IMG/VR virus record: IMGVR_UViG_3300022927_000057
Location: 1 to 36,159 of that record
Strand: one strand, 5' to 3'
DNA from: a virus
DNA length: 36,159 nucleotides
In this document: positions 23,323 through 30,878 of the stretch, one piece after another
Layout of the letters: every line of letters begins with the position of its first letter
Position numbering within the stretch: position 1 is the first letter of the stretch
Notes under the pieces: model-generated
What the model was told of the DNA's origin: nothing
The model's database searches: none
What the model saw: only the letters and a program-made list of their open reading frames with translations
Position numbers and translations under genes: made by a program

Positions 23323-25299
23323 TTAAAATGTTCCACCGTCAATACTTGTTGCCCAAGAAATTGTATCGGTAGAAGATGAGTAGAGAAGGAAACCATCATT
23401 AACACCACCACCATCTAGAGCTGAGAATGTGTTAGCACTATTAGCAACCATTACAGAACCTTTTGCAGCAGCAGTCAAACCAGTACCACCATATGCGACA
23501 CCAATAGTAGTACCGTTCCAAGTACCAGTTCCAATTGTACCCAAAGTAGTGATAGATGTTTGTCCAACATATCCTGAATCAATATCTACAGCATTTGCAG
23601 ATACAGAAATTCTATTACTTGTTCCAACAACATCAATCGTGTTACCAGTTTTTGTTAAACCATTACCAGCAGAAATCTGTCCAGCACCAGAGAACTGATC
23701 GAATGTAATTGCAGTTGTTCCAAATGTTGGTGTTCCGTTGTGTGTTGCAACGTAACCGTTGTCTGCGTTTGCAGTACCTTCTTCAACGAATGTGAATACA
23801 CCACCAGTTAGTTCAGCGGCATCATTTGCATCTGGTGTTCTCGTTAGAACAAATGCAGCAGAGCCAGAACCTACTGTAGTAACTTTATAGATACCGTTTT
23901 CTTGTGCAGTAGACTGATCTTTAACAAGAACTCTATCATTTAATACAAGCGTAACACCATCAACTGAAATTGCACCGTTTGAGTTTGCAGTAAGAGTACC
24001 AGCTCCATTAGCATAGGTTGCAGACAAGTCAGCAGTTGTAGCAACACGAACTGATTCTTTAACATCTAGTCCGTTTGCAACATTGTCAACATATGTTTTG
24101 TTAACAAGTGAGTCTGCACCAAAACCAGCACGGCCCTCATAACCAGAAGGAACTGTAACTGTTGCTGTTCCGTTTGGAGAAAGAACCAAGTCACCGTTTG
24201 TGTCTGTGGTTGAAATTGTATTTGCATCGACTGTAATATTATCAACATCAAGTGAAGTGATACCATTCAAGTCTGTAATGGTTGTTCCCAATGCAGTTGA
24301 ATCAGAACCGATTGTGATAGAGTCGTTTACAAGTTTTGCATTTGTGATTGAACCAGCAAGTTGTGCATTAGTTACTGTTCCTGTCAACTGTGTGGTTGCA
24401 ATCGAAAGTGCAGCCTGATGTTGTGTTACAGAACTTTGTGTAATATTTGCGTCTGGCACATTTGCCCAAGTCACTGCAGCTGATAAGTCGTTTGTTTCTG
24501 TTGTCAAAAATCCAGAATTTGAGTTGTCATAGTTTGACAAGTCGTTGTCAACAACCAAATCAATCGCACCATCATTAGCATCATCATAAGTTGCAGTAAT
24601 GAGAGTGTGTGAACCATTTGTTACTAATTGAGCTCCAACAATATCTTCTACTCTTTCTGCATTTACAGTAACGGCACCACTTGTTACAGTAAAGTCTGTA
24701 GAATTAAACGATGCGATACCTTTATTAGATGAGGTTGCATCTTCACCAGCAATTGTAATTGTGTTGTTTGTTACTGTGGTATCAATACCCTCACCACCAG
24801 TGAATGTAATCGTTTCACCAGTAGATACTGAATCGTTTGTTCCAGTATCAGCAGCAATTGAAAGTGACTGTGTAACTGTTCCGAATGAAAGTTCACCAGA
24901 ACCGTTTGTTGTAAGGAACTGTCCAGCCGAACCATCAGCATTTGGTAATGTGAATGTTACACTTGCACCTAAAGAGTTTGGTGCTTTCAACGCCACATGG
25001 TCTGTACCGTTTGAAGTTCCTTCTTTGAACTTCATCGAACCACCAGTTGTGGAATTATTTCCTACGATGAAATCATCAATCGCCTTGTTACTATCTACAA
25101 GGATAGCAGAACCAGCAGTCAATGTGCCAGCGGTATGGTCAATTAAATCATTATATGCTTTACCACCAATTAGTTTTACTGTAGAACCATCACCGATATA
25201 GAATTTCTCGTTGCCGTGGGTATAGGCGAGTTCACCGTCTGCAAGGGATGATGGCGCAGTTGATCCAGTGGATCGTTTGATTTGTAAGGTTAATGCCAT
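23323..25299 (-). CDS. Long multi-domain tail fibre protein
   Basis: At 658 residues this is the longest fibre gene in the window. The N-terminal module (LQIKRSTGSTAPSSLADGELAYTHGN) is widespread in marine T4-like fibres. The middle is threonine-, serine- and asparagine-rich beta sequence. A domain at about 400-530 (VKESVRVATTADLSATY, LVKDQSTAQENGIYKVTTVG, RTPDANDAAELTGG) is a known recurrent phage fibre unit. The C-terminus has GTGTWNGTTIGVAYGGTGLT near 594-613 and ends DGGTF. It is a structural adhesin; the receptor is unknown. Confidence 0.88.
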   Translation of the reverse strand: MALTLQIKRSTGSTAPSSLADGELAYTHGNEKFYIGDGSTVKLIGGKAYNDLIDHTAGTLTAGSAILVDSNKAIDDFIVGNNSTTGGSMKFKEGTSNGTDHVALKAPNSLGASVTFTLPNADGSAGQFLTTNGSGELSFGTVTQSLSIAADTGTNDSVSTGETITFTGGEGIDTTVTNNTITIAGEDATSSNKGIASFNSTDFTVTSGAVTVNAERVEDIVGAQLVTNGSHTLITATYDDANDGAIDLVVDNDLSNYDNSNSGFLTTETNDLSAAVTWANVPDANITQSSVTQHQAALSIATTQLTGTVTNAQLAGSITNAKLVNDSITIGSDSTALGTTITDLNGITSLDVDNITVDANTISTTDTNGDLVLSPNGTATVTVPSGYEGRAGFGADSLVNKTYVDNVANGLDVKESVRVATTADLSATYANGAGTLTANSNGAISVDGVTLVLNDRVLVKDQSTAQENGIYKVTTVGSGSAAFVLTRTPDANDAAELTGGVFTFVEEGTANADNGYVATHNGTPTFGTTAITFDQFSGAGQISAGNGLTKTGNTIDVVGTSNRISVSANAVDIDSGYVGQTSITTLGTIGTGTWNGTTIGVAYGGTGLTAAAKGSVMVANSANTFSALDGGGVNDGFLLYSSSTDTISWATSIDGGTF

Positions 25300-25318
25300 T
25301 TTTTTATCTTCCTATTTG

Positions 25319-25606
25319 TTAAAAACTTCCACCACTCAATACGAGATTTCCAGTGGTTGTATCAAGTTCGTTCCTTGCAGTCCATTTCTGTGTTGATGCT
25401 CTCCATTGTAAGAGAGAACCGTCTTGCAGAGAGAATGATGTGATATCCACATCTGCTGCTTGAGACAAATTGTTCTGAGATGAACCTGCTGCACCAGTAT
25501 CCCCTTTGGGGCCGGGCACTGTTACACGAGTTACTTGTGGTTGATTTCCTTGTGATACAGAACCAACTACACTTCTTGTTGTATTTACTGTTGCAGTAAT
25601 AGCCAT
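25319..25606 (-). CDS. Small fibre-associated protein with collagen-like triplets
   Basis: The chosen ATG at 25606 gives 95 residues; an upstream TTG at 25651 would overlap the previous gene by 41 nt. The N-terminal beta stretch is followed by GPKGDTGAAG, three Gly-X-Y triplets as in short phage collagen-like trimerisation elements (about 33-42), and then SLLQWRASTQKWTAR, a common fibre motif. It ends LSGGSF, like the GGTF end of the next fibre. It is a probable trimeric fibre subunit or connector. Confidence 0.75.
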   Translation of the reverse strand: MAITATVNTTRSVVGSVSQGNQPQVTRVTVPGPKGDTGAAGSSQNNLSQAADVDITSFSLQDGSLLQWRASTQKWTARNELDTTTGNLVLSGGSF

Positions 25607-25610
25607 AGTT

Positions 25611-25946
25611 CTACCTTGATACGCTTGGGTTGACAGTTGCAATACCTTCAACCACTCTTGTTTTGTTACCAGAAGAATCTGTTATGACCATGTCATAAAC
25701 ATACCTTCCAGCTTCAAGAGCGGCGGTTTGCGTGTCTGTTAGTGAAATTGTGATTTGACCAGTTGTTCTGGGCGAAACAAAGGTTGATGTGAAAGTGGTT
25801 GCAGTTGTTGATTGATAAGTCTTACGAATCATTACAAGTGCAGTATAACCTGTCAAGTCAAGTGCAGAACCAGTGCTGTCGTTGATTGTCACTGTAGTAG
25901 TGAAATCAGCACCTTGATCTATGAATAAATTAGAAATTGTTGCCAT
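25611..25946 (-). CDS. Conserved phage structural protein, Ig-like/baseplate-type module
   Basis: This 111-residue protein shows a recurrent marine phage pattern: LFIDQGADFTTTV, then LDLTGYTALVMIRK at about 30-43, TGQITISLTDTQTAALEAGRYVYDM at about 62-86 and a C-terminal VVEGIATVNPSVSR. It is a beta-sandwich module resembling N-terminal domains of phage baseplate or fibre proteins. It has a perfect late promoter (25970-25977) 24 nt upstream. The exact role is unknown. Confidence 0.78.
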   Translation of the reverse strand: MATISNLFIDQGADFTTTVTINDSTGSALDLTGYTALVMIRKTYQSTTATTFTSTFVSPRTTGQITISLTDTQTAALEAGRYVYDMVITDSSGNKTRVVEGIATVNPSVSR

Positions 25947-25969
25947 CGAACACAGTCTCCTTCTTCTTC

Positions 25970-25977
25970 TATTTATA
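25970..25977 (-). promoter_or_regulatory. Late promoter TATAAATA
   Basis: This is a perfect octamer 24 nt ahead of the ATG at 25946, in the intergenic gap after the 278-residue fibre. Confidence 0.8.
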
Positions 25978-26037
25978 AGGATTGTGTATTAGATGTTTTG
26001 AAAATACCCTCTAAAGGTGGGTTAATCTTAAAAGTTG

Positions 26038-26874
26038 TTATGCATCGGTCATATAGGTGCAACAAAACATTGAATATTGAATACCAGAGTTCCAATTTAT
26101 ACCAGCAGTACTATTGTTTGTTATTGCTATCATTCTTCCATTACCACCCAGATATCCCCCAGAACTGCTCAACGCTGATCCATGAACATTAAACCAAGGA
26201 AATACTGCTCCAGTGGCAGAAGTTACTGTAAATGGAAGGTTGCTTAAATATGCGTATCCAGAACTTCCAGCAGTTATAGTAGGAACAATGTAAGCAGAAA
26301 CATAAACTGATTGTCCTATTTTTACATACCTTGCGAATTGTATGCCAATAGTCGCAGTAAGGTCAGCATTTGAGGTATGCATAGTAGGTGTCCAAGTGCC
26401 CTCTTCATAATCGTCAAGGAGTTCACTTGACATACCAGAGGCGTTTGAATTTCCACTAAAGTCAATACCATGACCACTTGCAAATGATAAATTTCCATCT
26501 GCTAAATTTAATCCGTTTCCTACAGATGTATAACCATCATCCCTTACAGAAAACTTTGATGCAAGACTTGAGTTATAACCAACGATTATTGAACTACTAG
26601 AACCATCAGTTGCACCAACTACTGTCAATGCTCTTGTGCCATCAACTGTACCAGCATTACCTATAGAACCATGTCCAGCTACAGCAAGTGTTGAATCAAG
26701 TGTGGTTGTACTAGTAACATCCAGTGTTCCAGCGATATCAATATTCGTATCTAGTTTTGCAGAAGTGACTGCACCAGCTGCCAGATCGGCAGTATCAACT
26801 GTACCGTCTGCAATGCCTGCTCCTGTGATGGCATTTGCATCAATCGCTGAACTTTTAATCTTTGAAATTGGCAT
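26038..26874 (-). CDS. Fibre protein with LDDYEEGTWTP domain
   Basis: This 278-residue protein has the entry module GIADGTVDTADLAAGAVTSAKLD (20-42), shared with fibres B and C. A glycine/serine-rich linker follows, then SSELLDDYEEGTWTP at about 148-162. That motif begins a recurrent marine phage fibre C-terminal domain with FARYVKIGQSVYVSAYI. It lacks the two cassette anchors, so it is a different fibre class sharing the same attachment-type N-terminus. It has a late promoter 24 nt upstream. It probably encodes an adhesin. Confidence 0.83.
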   Translation of the reverse strand: MPISKIKSSAIDANAITGAGIADGTVDTADLAAGAVTSAKLDTNIDIAGTLDVTSTTTLDSTLAVAGHGSIGNAGTVDGTRALTVVGATDGSSSSIIVGYNSSLASKFSVRDDGYTSVGNGLNLADGNLSFASGHGIDFSGNSNASGMSSELLDDYEEGTWTPTMHTSNADLTATIGIQFARYVKIGQSVYVSAYIVPTITAGSSGYAYLSNLPFTVTSATGAVFPWFNVHGSALSSSGGYLGGNGRMIAITNNSTAGINWNSGIQYSMFCCTYMTDA

Positions 26875-26897
26875 CTAAGTCTCTTCCTGTTTAACTT

Positions 26898-26905
26898 TAT
26901 TTATT
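26898..26905 (-). promoter_or_regulatory. Late promoter AATAAATA written across the stop of small protein D
   Basis: GAA-TAA-ATA at the end of small gene D contains the octamer. The 278-residue fibre starts 24 nt downstream (26874). Confidence 0.65.
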
Positions 26906-27080
26906 CTGCATCTGCAATAGTGAGTTCGCCCGCATCCACTTGGCGCATGATTTCTGCGTAGTGGCGGTTGTTTGGGTCTAGGGGAACTGACATTTCAACG
27001 CCGTCTATGGTGGCTTTGATAGTCCTGTTTGTTCCATCAATTTGAAAATATATTGCATTTGTAATTTGCATATTATCCAT
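26901..27080 (-). CDS. Fibre-cassette small protein D
   Basis: This 59-residue gene runs from the ATG at 27080 to the TAA at 26901-26903. The sequence starts MDNMQITNAIYFQIDG and contains SVPLDPNNRHYAEIM, then RQVDAGELTIADAE, nearly identical in the C-terminal half to small protein C. It lies 2 nt after the fibre D stop (GGAGTTATAGAAATG). The nucleotide identity to copy C over 35 nt exceeds what protein conservation requires. Confidence 0.85.
   Translation of the reverse strand: MDNMQITNAIYFQIDGTNRTIKATIDGVEMSVPLDPNNRHYAEIMRQVDAGELTIADAE
26950..26984. repeat. 35 bp direct repeat, copy 2 (small genes C and D)
   Basis: This segment is identical to 19394-19428, about 7.5 kb away and in the same orientation. 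Confidence 0.9.
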
Positions 27081-27082
27081 TT

Positions 27083-28165
27083 CTATAACTCCGAATCAAA
27101 GTGGGCTTTAGTAGCAGAATTTATAATTCTAATGTATGCGCCTGCATTGGATGTTGTTGCAGTGTTACTCCCTACTTGGATGAAAAATGATTCTGGAGTG
27201 GTGCTAACTGAGGGAACGCCATTTGCAGCAGCAGCAACGGCAACGTGCGTGTACCCAAAATCACTATTTGTGCCAGAAACACTAAAAGTAGGGGAGGAAC
27301 GCATAGTCTTTGACAGTTTACCCTGCCCAAAAAATGTGTTGCTTGAAGTAAATCCTGAGGCTAGTACATAGTTTGTTCCAGAACCACCTAACGACTGAAA
27401 ATACCTCTGACAGAGCGAAAGCTCTTCCCCATATGATCTGTGCTCAAATGGAGTGGCCGTATCGCCTACTTCCAGCTGGACGCCCGTCATTCTTAAATAA
27501 TTAGACGTATTGTCTCCAAGATTAGCTGTTGCGCCTGCATTATAGTTAGCTGCTACAAGAGTTATATAAGTTTCAGAAAAAGAACCAGATGAATAATCTG
27601 TTCCAGAGTGATACCACCAATCTACCATTAATCCTTCAGAATTACCGCCTGTTAAAGAAAACCCAGTAGCACCATCTAGTGTTACAGATTTACGTTCCCA
27701 TGTATCCACACTATTAATAGTATAAGTTTTACTTGCCATTTGTGCGGTGGCAGTACTTCTTCTAAAATTAACTTGGTATGTTCCTGTCTTGTTAGACTTT
27801 ACATAAAAAGATAATGTAATTTTTTTTGCAGAACTTGTTCCGTAGGCAAGTCTCTGTACATCTTGACCCTCTATCCTGTGAACCATCTGTCCATAGGCAC
27901 CAGATGCTGGTGATGATGCTGCCGTTGTGCAATCTATTTCTAAAGAATTAGAAAATCCAGCTGGTGCATCAGCAGATGTATTTACATCAAAGACTGCACC
28001 ATTTCCTTGATAAAATTGGAATCTATCTAAAGTATAAGCACCATCCGGCGCTGTAAAAGTACTGCCCCTCTGAGCCACTTGCATAGCGCCATTAATGATA
28101 AGATTTCTCCTACCTAGATTCGTAGTATTATCAACACCACCTGTTTTTACTTTAATCAACGCCAT
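27083..28165 (-). CDS. Cassette fibre protein D
   Basis: This fibre has 360 residues. The N-terminus is short, so anchor 1 (LGRRNLIINGAMQVAQRGS) already lies at 17-35. The jelly-roll-like core has KKITLSFYVKSNKTGTY at about 114-130 and DTWERKSVTL at about 154-163. Anchor 2 (ATPFEHRSYGEELSLCQRYF) lies within 226-256. The variable C-terminus of about 100 residues ends FDSEL. It follows the 127-residue chaperone-like gene by 11 nt, and a 27 nt stretch at anchor 2 is identical to fibre F. Confidence 0.87.
   Translation of the reverse strand: MALIKVKTGGVDNTTNLGRRNLIINGAMQVAQRGSTFTAPDGAYTLDRFQFYQGNGAVFDVNTSADAPAGFSNSLEIDCTTAASSPASGAYGQMVHRIEGQDVQRLAYGTSSAKKITLSFYVKSNKTGTYQVNFRRSTATAQMASKTYTINSVDTWERKSVTLDGATGFSLTGGNSEGLMVDWWYHSGTDYSSGSFSETYITLVAANYNAGATANLGDNTSNYLRMTGVQLEVGDTATPFEHRSYGEELSLCQRYFQSLGGSGTNYVLASGFTSSNTFFGQGKLSKTMRSSPTFSVSGTNSDFGYTHVAVAAAANGVPSVSTTPESFFIQVGSNTATTSNAGAYIRIINSATKAHFDSEL
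28068..28102. repeat. 35 bp direct repeat in fibre anchor 1, copy 2 (fibres C and D)
   Basis: This segment is identical to 20397-20431. Fibres B and E carry close variants of the same stretch. Confidence 0.85.
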
Positions 28166-28176
28166 ACTGACTTACC

Positions 28177-28560
28177 TTATGGTTTTGTTGGCCATACAAC
28201 ATCATCCAATGATGTGGCTGACTCAGTAATATCTCTTAGTGCTTGACGGTAAGTTTCCATCTCTGCACTCATTGTTACATCAGACAAGGCATAGAAATCT
28301 GTCTCTGCAATACGTCTGTCTCTTTCTGCTCTCAAAGCAACCATTGGTTCTGCGGCGGTTAGTTCATCACGTTTCGCAGACACGGTTGCCCAGTCTGTTC
28401 CAAAGTCTGCTGGATCACTTGACTCAATTGCAGAACCATTGGCATCTGCACCAGTGACTTTTTTAAACATAGAATTGAACTCATCTTCCGTAGTTGGTTC
28501 ACCACGAAGTACCCACTCAGTAACACCAAGTTTTGATAGAGCATCTGCTACTGTTGCCAT
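28177..28560 (-). CDS. Tail assembly chaperone-like protein (APC type), upstream of fibre D
   Basis: This 127-residue protein has an N-terminal half (WVLRGEPTTEDEFNSMFKKV, then TGADANGSAIESSDPADFGTDW) typical of a marine T4-like phage family. Its C-terminal half is the APC-type block LRAERDRRIAETDFYALSD, METYRQALRDITESATSLDDVVWPTKP. The second half closely matches the protein upstream of fibre A. It has a late promoter 28 nt upstream. A chaperone for tail or fibre assembly is the likely role, by family pattern. Confidence 0.82.
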   Translation of the reverse strand: MATVADALSKLGVTEWVLRGEPTTEDEFNSMFKKVTGADANGSAIESSDPADFGTDWATVSAKRDELTAAEPMVALRAERDRRIAETDFYALSDVTMSAEMETYRQALRDITESATSLDDVVWPTKP

Positions 28561-28587
28561 TATGTTTTTCTCCTAAAATCTTTCTTC

Positions 28588-28595
28588 TATTTATT
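28588..28595 (-). promoter_or_regulatory. Late promoter AATAAATA overlapping the stop of a 15-residue ORF
   Basis: The octamer lies 28 nt ahead of the chaperone-like ATG (28560) and overlaps the TAA at 28594-28596. Confidence 0.6.
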
Positions 28596-28641
28596 AACTT
28601 AGTAGGCATCCGAAAAAGAATGAATATGATACTGTTGCCAT
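28594..28641 (-). pseudogene. 15-residue mini-ORF MATVSYSFFFGCLLS, possible gene remnant
   Basis: An ATG with a good Shine-Dalgarno (AGGAG, TAGGAGTAAACAATG) opens a frame of only 15 codons. Its first 12 bases, ATGGCAACAGTA, equal the start of the adjacent chaperone-like gene (28560). It could be the leftover of a duplicated or replaced gene, or a leader peptide. A real mini-gene cannot be excluded. Confidence 0.35.
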
Positions 28642-28650
28642 TGTTTACTC

Positions 28651-29157
28651 CTATGCTACTAGATGTCCACTGAACCAGCTATCAGTGCCTATGTCAGTTT
28701 GTTGTGAGCCACCGTTTTGCCAAATTTGTAGATAAGCAATTTGTCCTGCTGTTAAATAATAAGTAAGGCTGCTGTTCATAGCCCAGTATGAGGGGTCTGA
28801 ACTAAGTACAGGCGAAAATAAATGCCCTTGTCTTTGTATGCCTCCAAGCTGCCACATAAGCAAATAATAACTAGCAGCAGTATCAACATTTTCTAATCTT
28901 ATGTAGCAACTAAAATGATAGAACCCGTTTACTGGTGCAGTAAAAGTATTGCTAGAAAAGGATGCGTCTTGGTCATAAAACTCTTGGTCAAAAACAATAG
29001 TTGTAGATGAACTAACAGGAATATTACTTTGCACCGCATTTGGTCTGACAAAGAACGCTGGCAAATTTGGTTTAGTAACTATACCGTTTGCGTCAATAGT
29101 CAATGCACTAGTGCCATTAATGTGTTGTATTTCGTTTACTTTAAGTGTACTAGCCAT
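28651..29157 (-). CDS. C1q/TNF-like fibre protein
   Basis: This 168-residue protein has an N-terminal fibre module (STLKVNEIQHINGTSALTID) like its upstream neighbours. A C1q-like trimeric jelly-roll domain follows at about 33-168: PAFFVRPN, TIVFDQEFYDQDASF, then FTAPVNGFYHFSCYIRL (the hallmark F-x-A-P-x-x-G-x-Y-x-F), SLTYYLTAGQIAYLQIW and a final FSGHLVA. C1q-like heads bind ligands as trimers, so this is a likely receptor-binding tip. Its start overlaps the upstream stop (TAATG). Confidence 0.83.
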   Translation of the reverse strand: MASTLKVNEIQHINGTSALTIDANGIVTKPNLPAFFVRPNAVQSNIPVSSSTTIVFDQEFYDQDASFSSNTFTAPVNGFYHFSCYIRLENVDTAASYYLLMWQLGGIQRQGHLFSPVLSSDPSYWAMNSSLTYYLTAGQIAYLQIWQNGGSQQTDIGTDSWFSGHLVA

Positions 29158-29645
29158 TACTGTGCAATCTCCTGTAAAACCATTGTACTTACACTATATC
29201 CACTGGTTGAGGTTTGAGCAGTAATCGGATTACTGCCGTATAGCCTTTCCATTGAAACAAAATATCTTGTAGCACTTGTGGTTGCTGGACTATCTAACCA
29301 TGAAAAAGGTATTTGATTTATTTCCTCACTAGTTGAATTGTTATATCCTTCTGGAGTTACAATAATACTTAATAAACTATTACTTGCAATAGTTCCTCTT
29401 CTAATACAAATTTGACAATAACTGTCATTAGAGGTTTGAATATTTTGTGCAACAGTTATTAAAATTTTACTATTACTATACTTTGGGGTAATTGATAAAG
29501 CTAATCCAGTTTCAACAGCACCACCTGAGTTTGTAGCTACTGAAGTGTTATAAGAAGTATGAACTGTCTGAATCACATGGCCAGGAATATGCACACCATA
29601 ACCAGAATTTGCCTCAACGATTTGATTGACATATAACTTACTCAT
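29157..29645 (-). CDS. Fibre-associated protein, SITP.SNSKILI paralogue 1
   Basis: This 162-residue protein is a tandem paralogue of the next gene. It shares the N-terminal attachment module (VNQIVEANSGYGVHIPGHVIQTVH), LALSITPKYSNSKILITVAQNIQ at about 49-71, a middle with SWLDSPATTSATRYFVSMERL, and the end SVSTMVLQEIAQ. The domain also occurs in the protein at 16661-17302. The start overlaps the upstream stop as ATGA. It probably forms a small surface fibre; function is not known. Confidence 0.8.
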   Translation of the reverse strand: MSKLYVNQIVEANSGYGVHIPGHVIQTVHTSYNTSVATNSGGAVETGLALSITPKYSNSKILITVAQNIQTSNDSYCQICIRRGTIASNSLLSIIVTPEGYNNSTSEEINQIPFSWLDSPATTSATRYFVSMERLYGSNPITAQTSTSGYSVSTMVLQEIAQ

Positions 29646-30136
29646 TGTGCAATCTCCATTAGTGTAATAGTAGATGCGCTGTTACCACTACCTGAATAAA
29701 AGTCGTTAATCCTTAATGTACCTGAATTTGTTCTGCCTTGTAGTTTGTAAGTTGTTGCAGATGTTGTGCTTGGACTGTCTAAAAAGCAATAACTATAACT
29801 ACCGCCAGTATGATTTCCACCACCAGAAGCAACATAGAGAACTAAGGCACGCTCATATAAACGTATTGCCGTAGAATCTCTTACAATTTGTGTATAAACT
29901 TCCGCACCATTAGTTCCGCTAAGACCCAAAACAGCATTGATTAAAACTAAAATTTTGCTAGATGAACTTGTTGGAGTAATTGCCTGAGAAATACCAGTAT
30001 CTGTTAATGTGCTAGAGGTAATACTATTATTTGTAGAGTACACGCCCTGCACAACTTGAACCACATGGCCAGGAATATGAATCTTATCTGACGATGTTGC
30101 CCCTACAATATTGTCTACTGTTAATGTTGATGCCAT
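29642..30136 (-). CDS. Fibre-associated protein, SITP.SNSKILV paralogue 2
   Basis: This 164-residue protein shares IHIPGHVVQVVQGVY, ISQAITPTSSSSKILVLINAVLG, CFLDSPSTTSATTYKLQGRT and the end STITLMEIAQ with its downstream neighbour. The two clearly arose by duplication and then diverged in the loops between these anchors. The gene follows the 173-residue protein by 12 nt. No catalytic motif is seen. Confidence 0.8.
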   Translation of the reverse strand: MASTLTVDNIVGATSSDKIHIPGHVVQVVQGVYSTNNSITSSTLTDTGISQAITPTSSSSKILVLINAVLGLSGTNGAEVYTQIVRDSTAIRLYERALVLYVASGGGNHTGGSYSYCFLDSPSTTSATTYKLQGRTNSGTLRINDFYSGSGNSASTITLMEIAQ

Positions 30137-30148
30137 TATCTATCTCTC

Positions 30149-30670
30149 CTACGCAATCGTCAAGTTACCATTAACAGTCAAGTTAACGCCATCGGCAACC
30201 GTCAAAGGGCCTGCACAAATAGCATTGTCTGCTGTTGCGATTGTTACACTGTTTGATAGTGTTGCAGTATGAACTCTGAAGATATCATCTTTACCAGAGA
30301 ATGTTGCACCTCTATCATTGTTATTTCCTTTAAAGTAACCACCAGCAGCAGTACCACCAGCGAACTTTGAACCTGTTACAGTTCCATCACTTGGTGTACC
30401 AATGTCTAGTGTGTCACCGAGTACCATGATGAAATCAATACTGTCTGAACTCGTTAGTGCAGAGTCAAAGACGATAGTATCGTTTACCACAGTGAATGAA
30501 TCTTGAGGAGCCTGAATAACACCGTTAAGTGAAACGATGAGATGGTTCGCACTCTGAGGATAATATGCAGCGCCATTCAACAACAAGTTATATGTTGCAG
30601 TTGCACTTGTTGTTATAGCATCTAGTTTACTATAAGCACCTACTTGTGGTTGTTTTCCAATAAATGGCAT
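30149..30670 (-). CDS. Phage structural protein starting MPFIGKQPQVGAY
   Basis: This 173-residue protein begins with the MPFIG-type N-terminus found in several marine phage structural proteins, followed by a beta-rich domain (SANHLIVSLNGVIQAPQDSFTVVNDTIVFDSALTSSDSIDFIMVLGD). A C-terminal module (DIFRVHTATLSNSVTIATADNAICAGPLTVADGVNLTVNGNLTIA) matches 34123-34623 and, more distantly, 18586-18924. It has its own late promoter. It may be a virion decoration or fibre base. Confidence 0.8.
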   Translation of the reverse strand: MPFIGKQPQVGAYSKLDAITTSATATYNLLLNGAAYYPQSANHLIVSLNGVIQAPQDSFTVVNDTIVFDSALTSSDSIDFIMVLGDTLDIGTPSDGTVTGSKFAGGTAAGGYFKGNNNDRGATFSGKDDIFRVHTATLSNSVTIATADNAICAGPLTVADGVNLTVNGNLTIA

Positions 30671-30697
30671 CTTACTTAATTCCTACTTTCATACTAT

Positions 30698-30705
30698 TAT
30701 TTATT
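30698..30705 (-). promoter_or_regulatory. Late promoter AATAAATA written across the stop of small protein E
   Basis: The minus strand reads GAA-TAA-ATA-ATA. The start of the MPFIG-type gene is 28 nt downstream. Confidence 0.65.
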
Positions 30706-30874
30706 CTGCATCTGCAATGGTTAATGTACCTGCTTCTACTTGGCGCATGATTTCGTCATATTCTGCATTTCCTTCAACTAGAGGAACAGAATAATTAATT
30801 CCATCAATTTCGCATGAGATGCTTACATTATTTCCGTGGTCATCATTATAATATTGAGCATTTGTAATATTCAT
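30701..30874 (-). CDS. Fibre-cassette small protein E
   Basis: This 57-residue gene runs from the ATG at 30874 to the TAA at 30701-30703. The sequence begins MNITNAQYYNDDHGNNVSIS, has INYSVPLVEGNAEYDEIM and ends RQVEAGTLTIADAE. It lies 4 nt after the fibre E stop, with the Shine-Dalgarno inside the last codons of the fibre. Confidence 0.83.
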   Translation of the reverse strand: MNITNAQYYNDDHGNNVSISCEIDGINYSVPLVEGNAEYDEIMRQVEAGTLTIADAE

Positions 30875-30878
30875 TTTT

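Noticed and set aside
24761-25201. Plus-strand open frame of 146 codons antisense to the long fibre
   Set aside because: It is antisense to a clearly coding low-complexity fibre gene, has V/P/S-rich composition expected from reversed T/N/G-rich codons, and lacks a ribosome site or known motif.
25985-26037. Possible terminator between the 278-residue fibre and the next upstream gene
   Set aside because: Only a 4 bp ACCC/GGGT stem without a proper T-tract is present; too weak to call.
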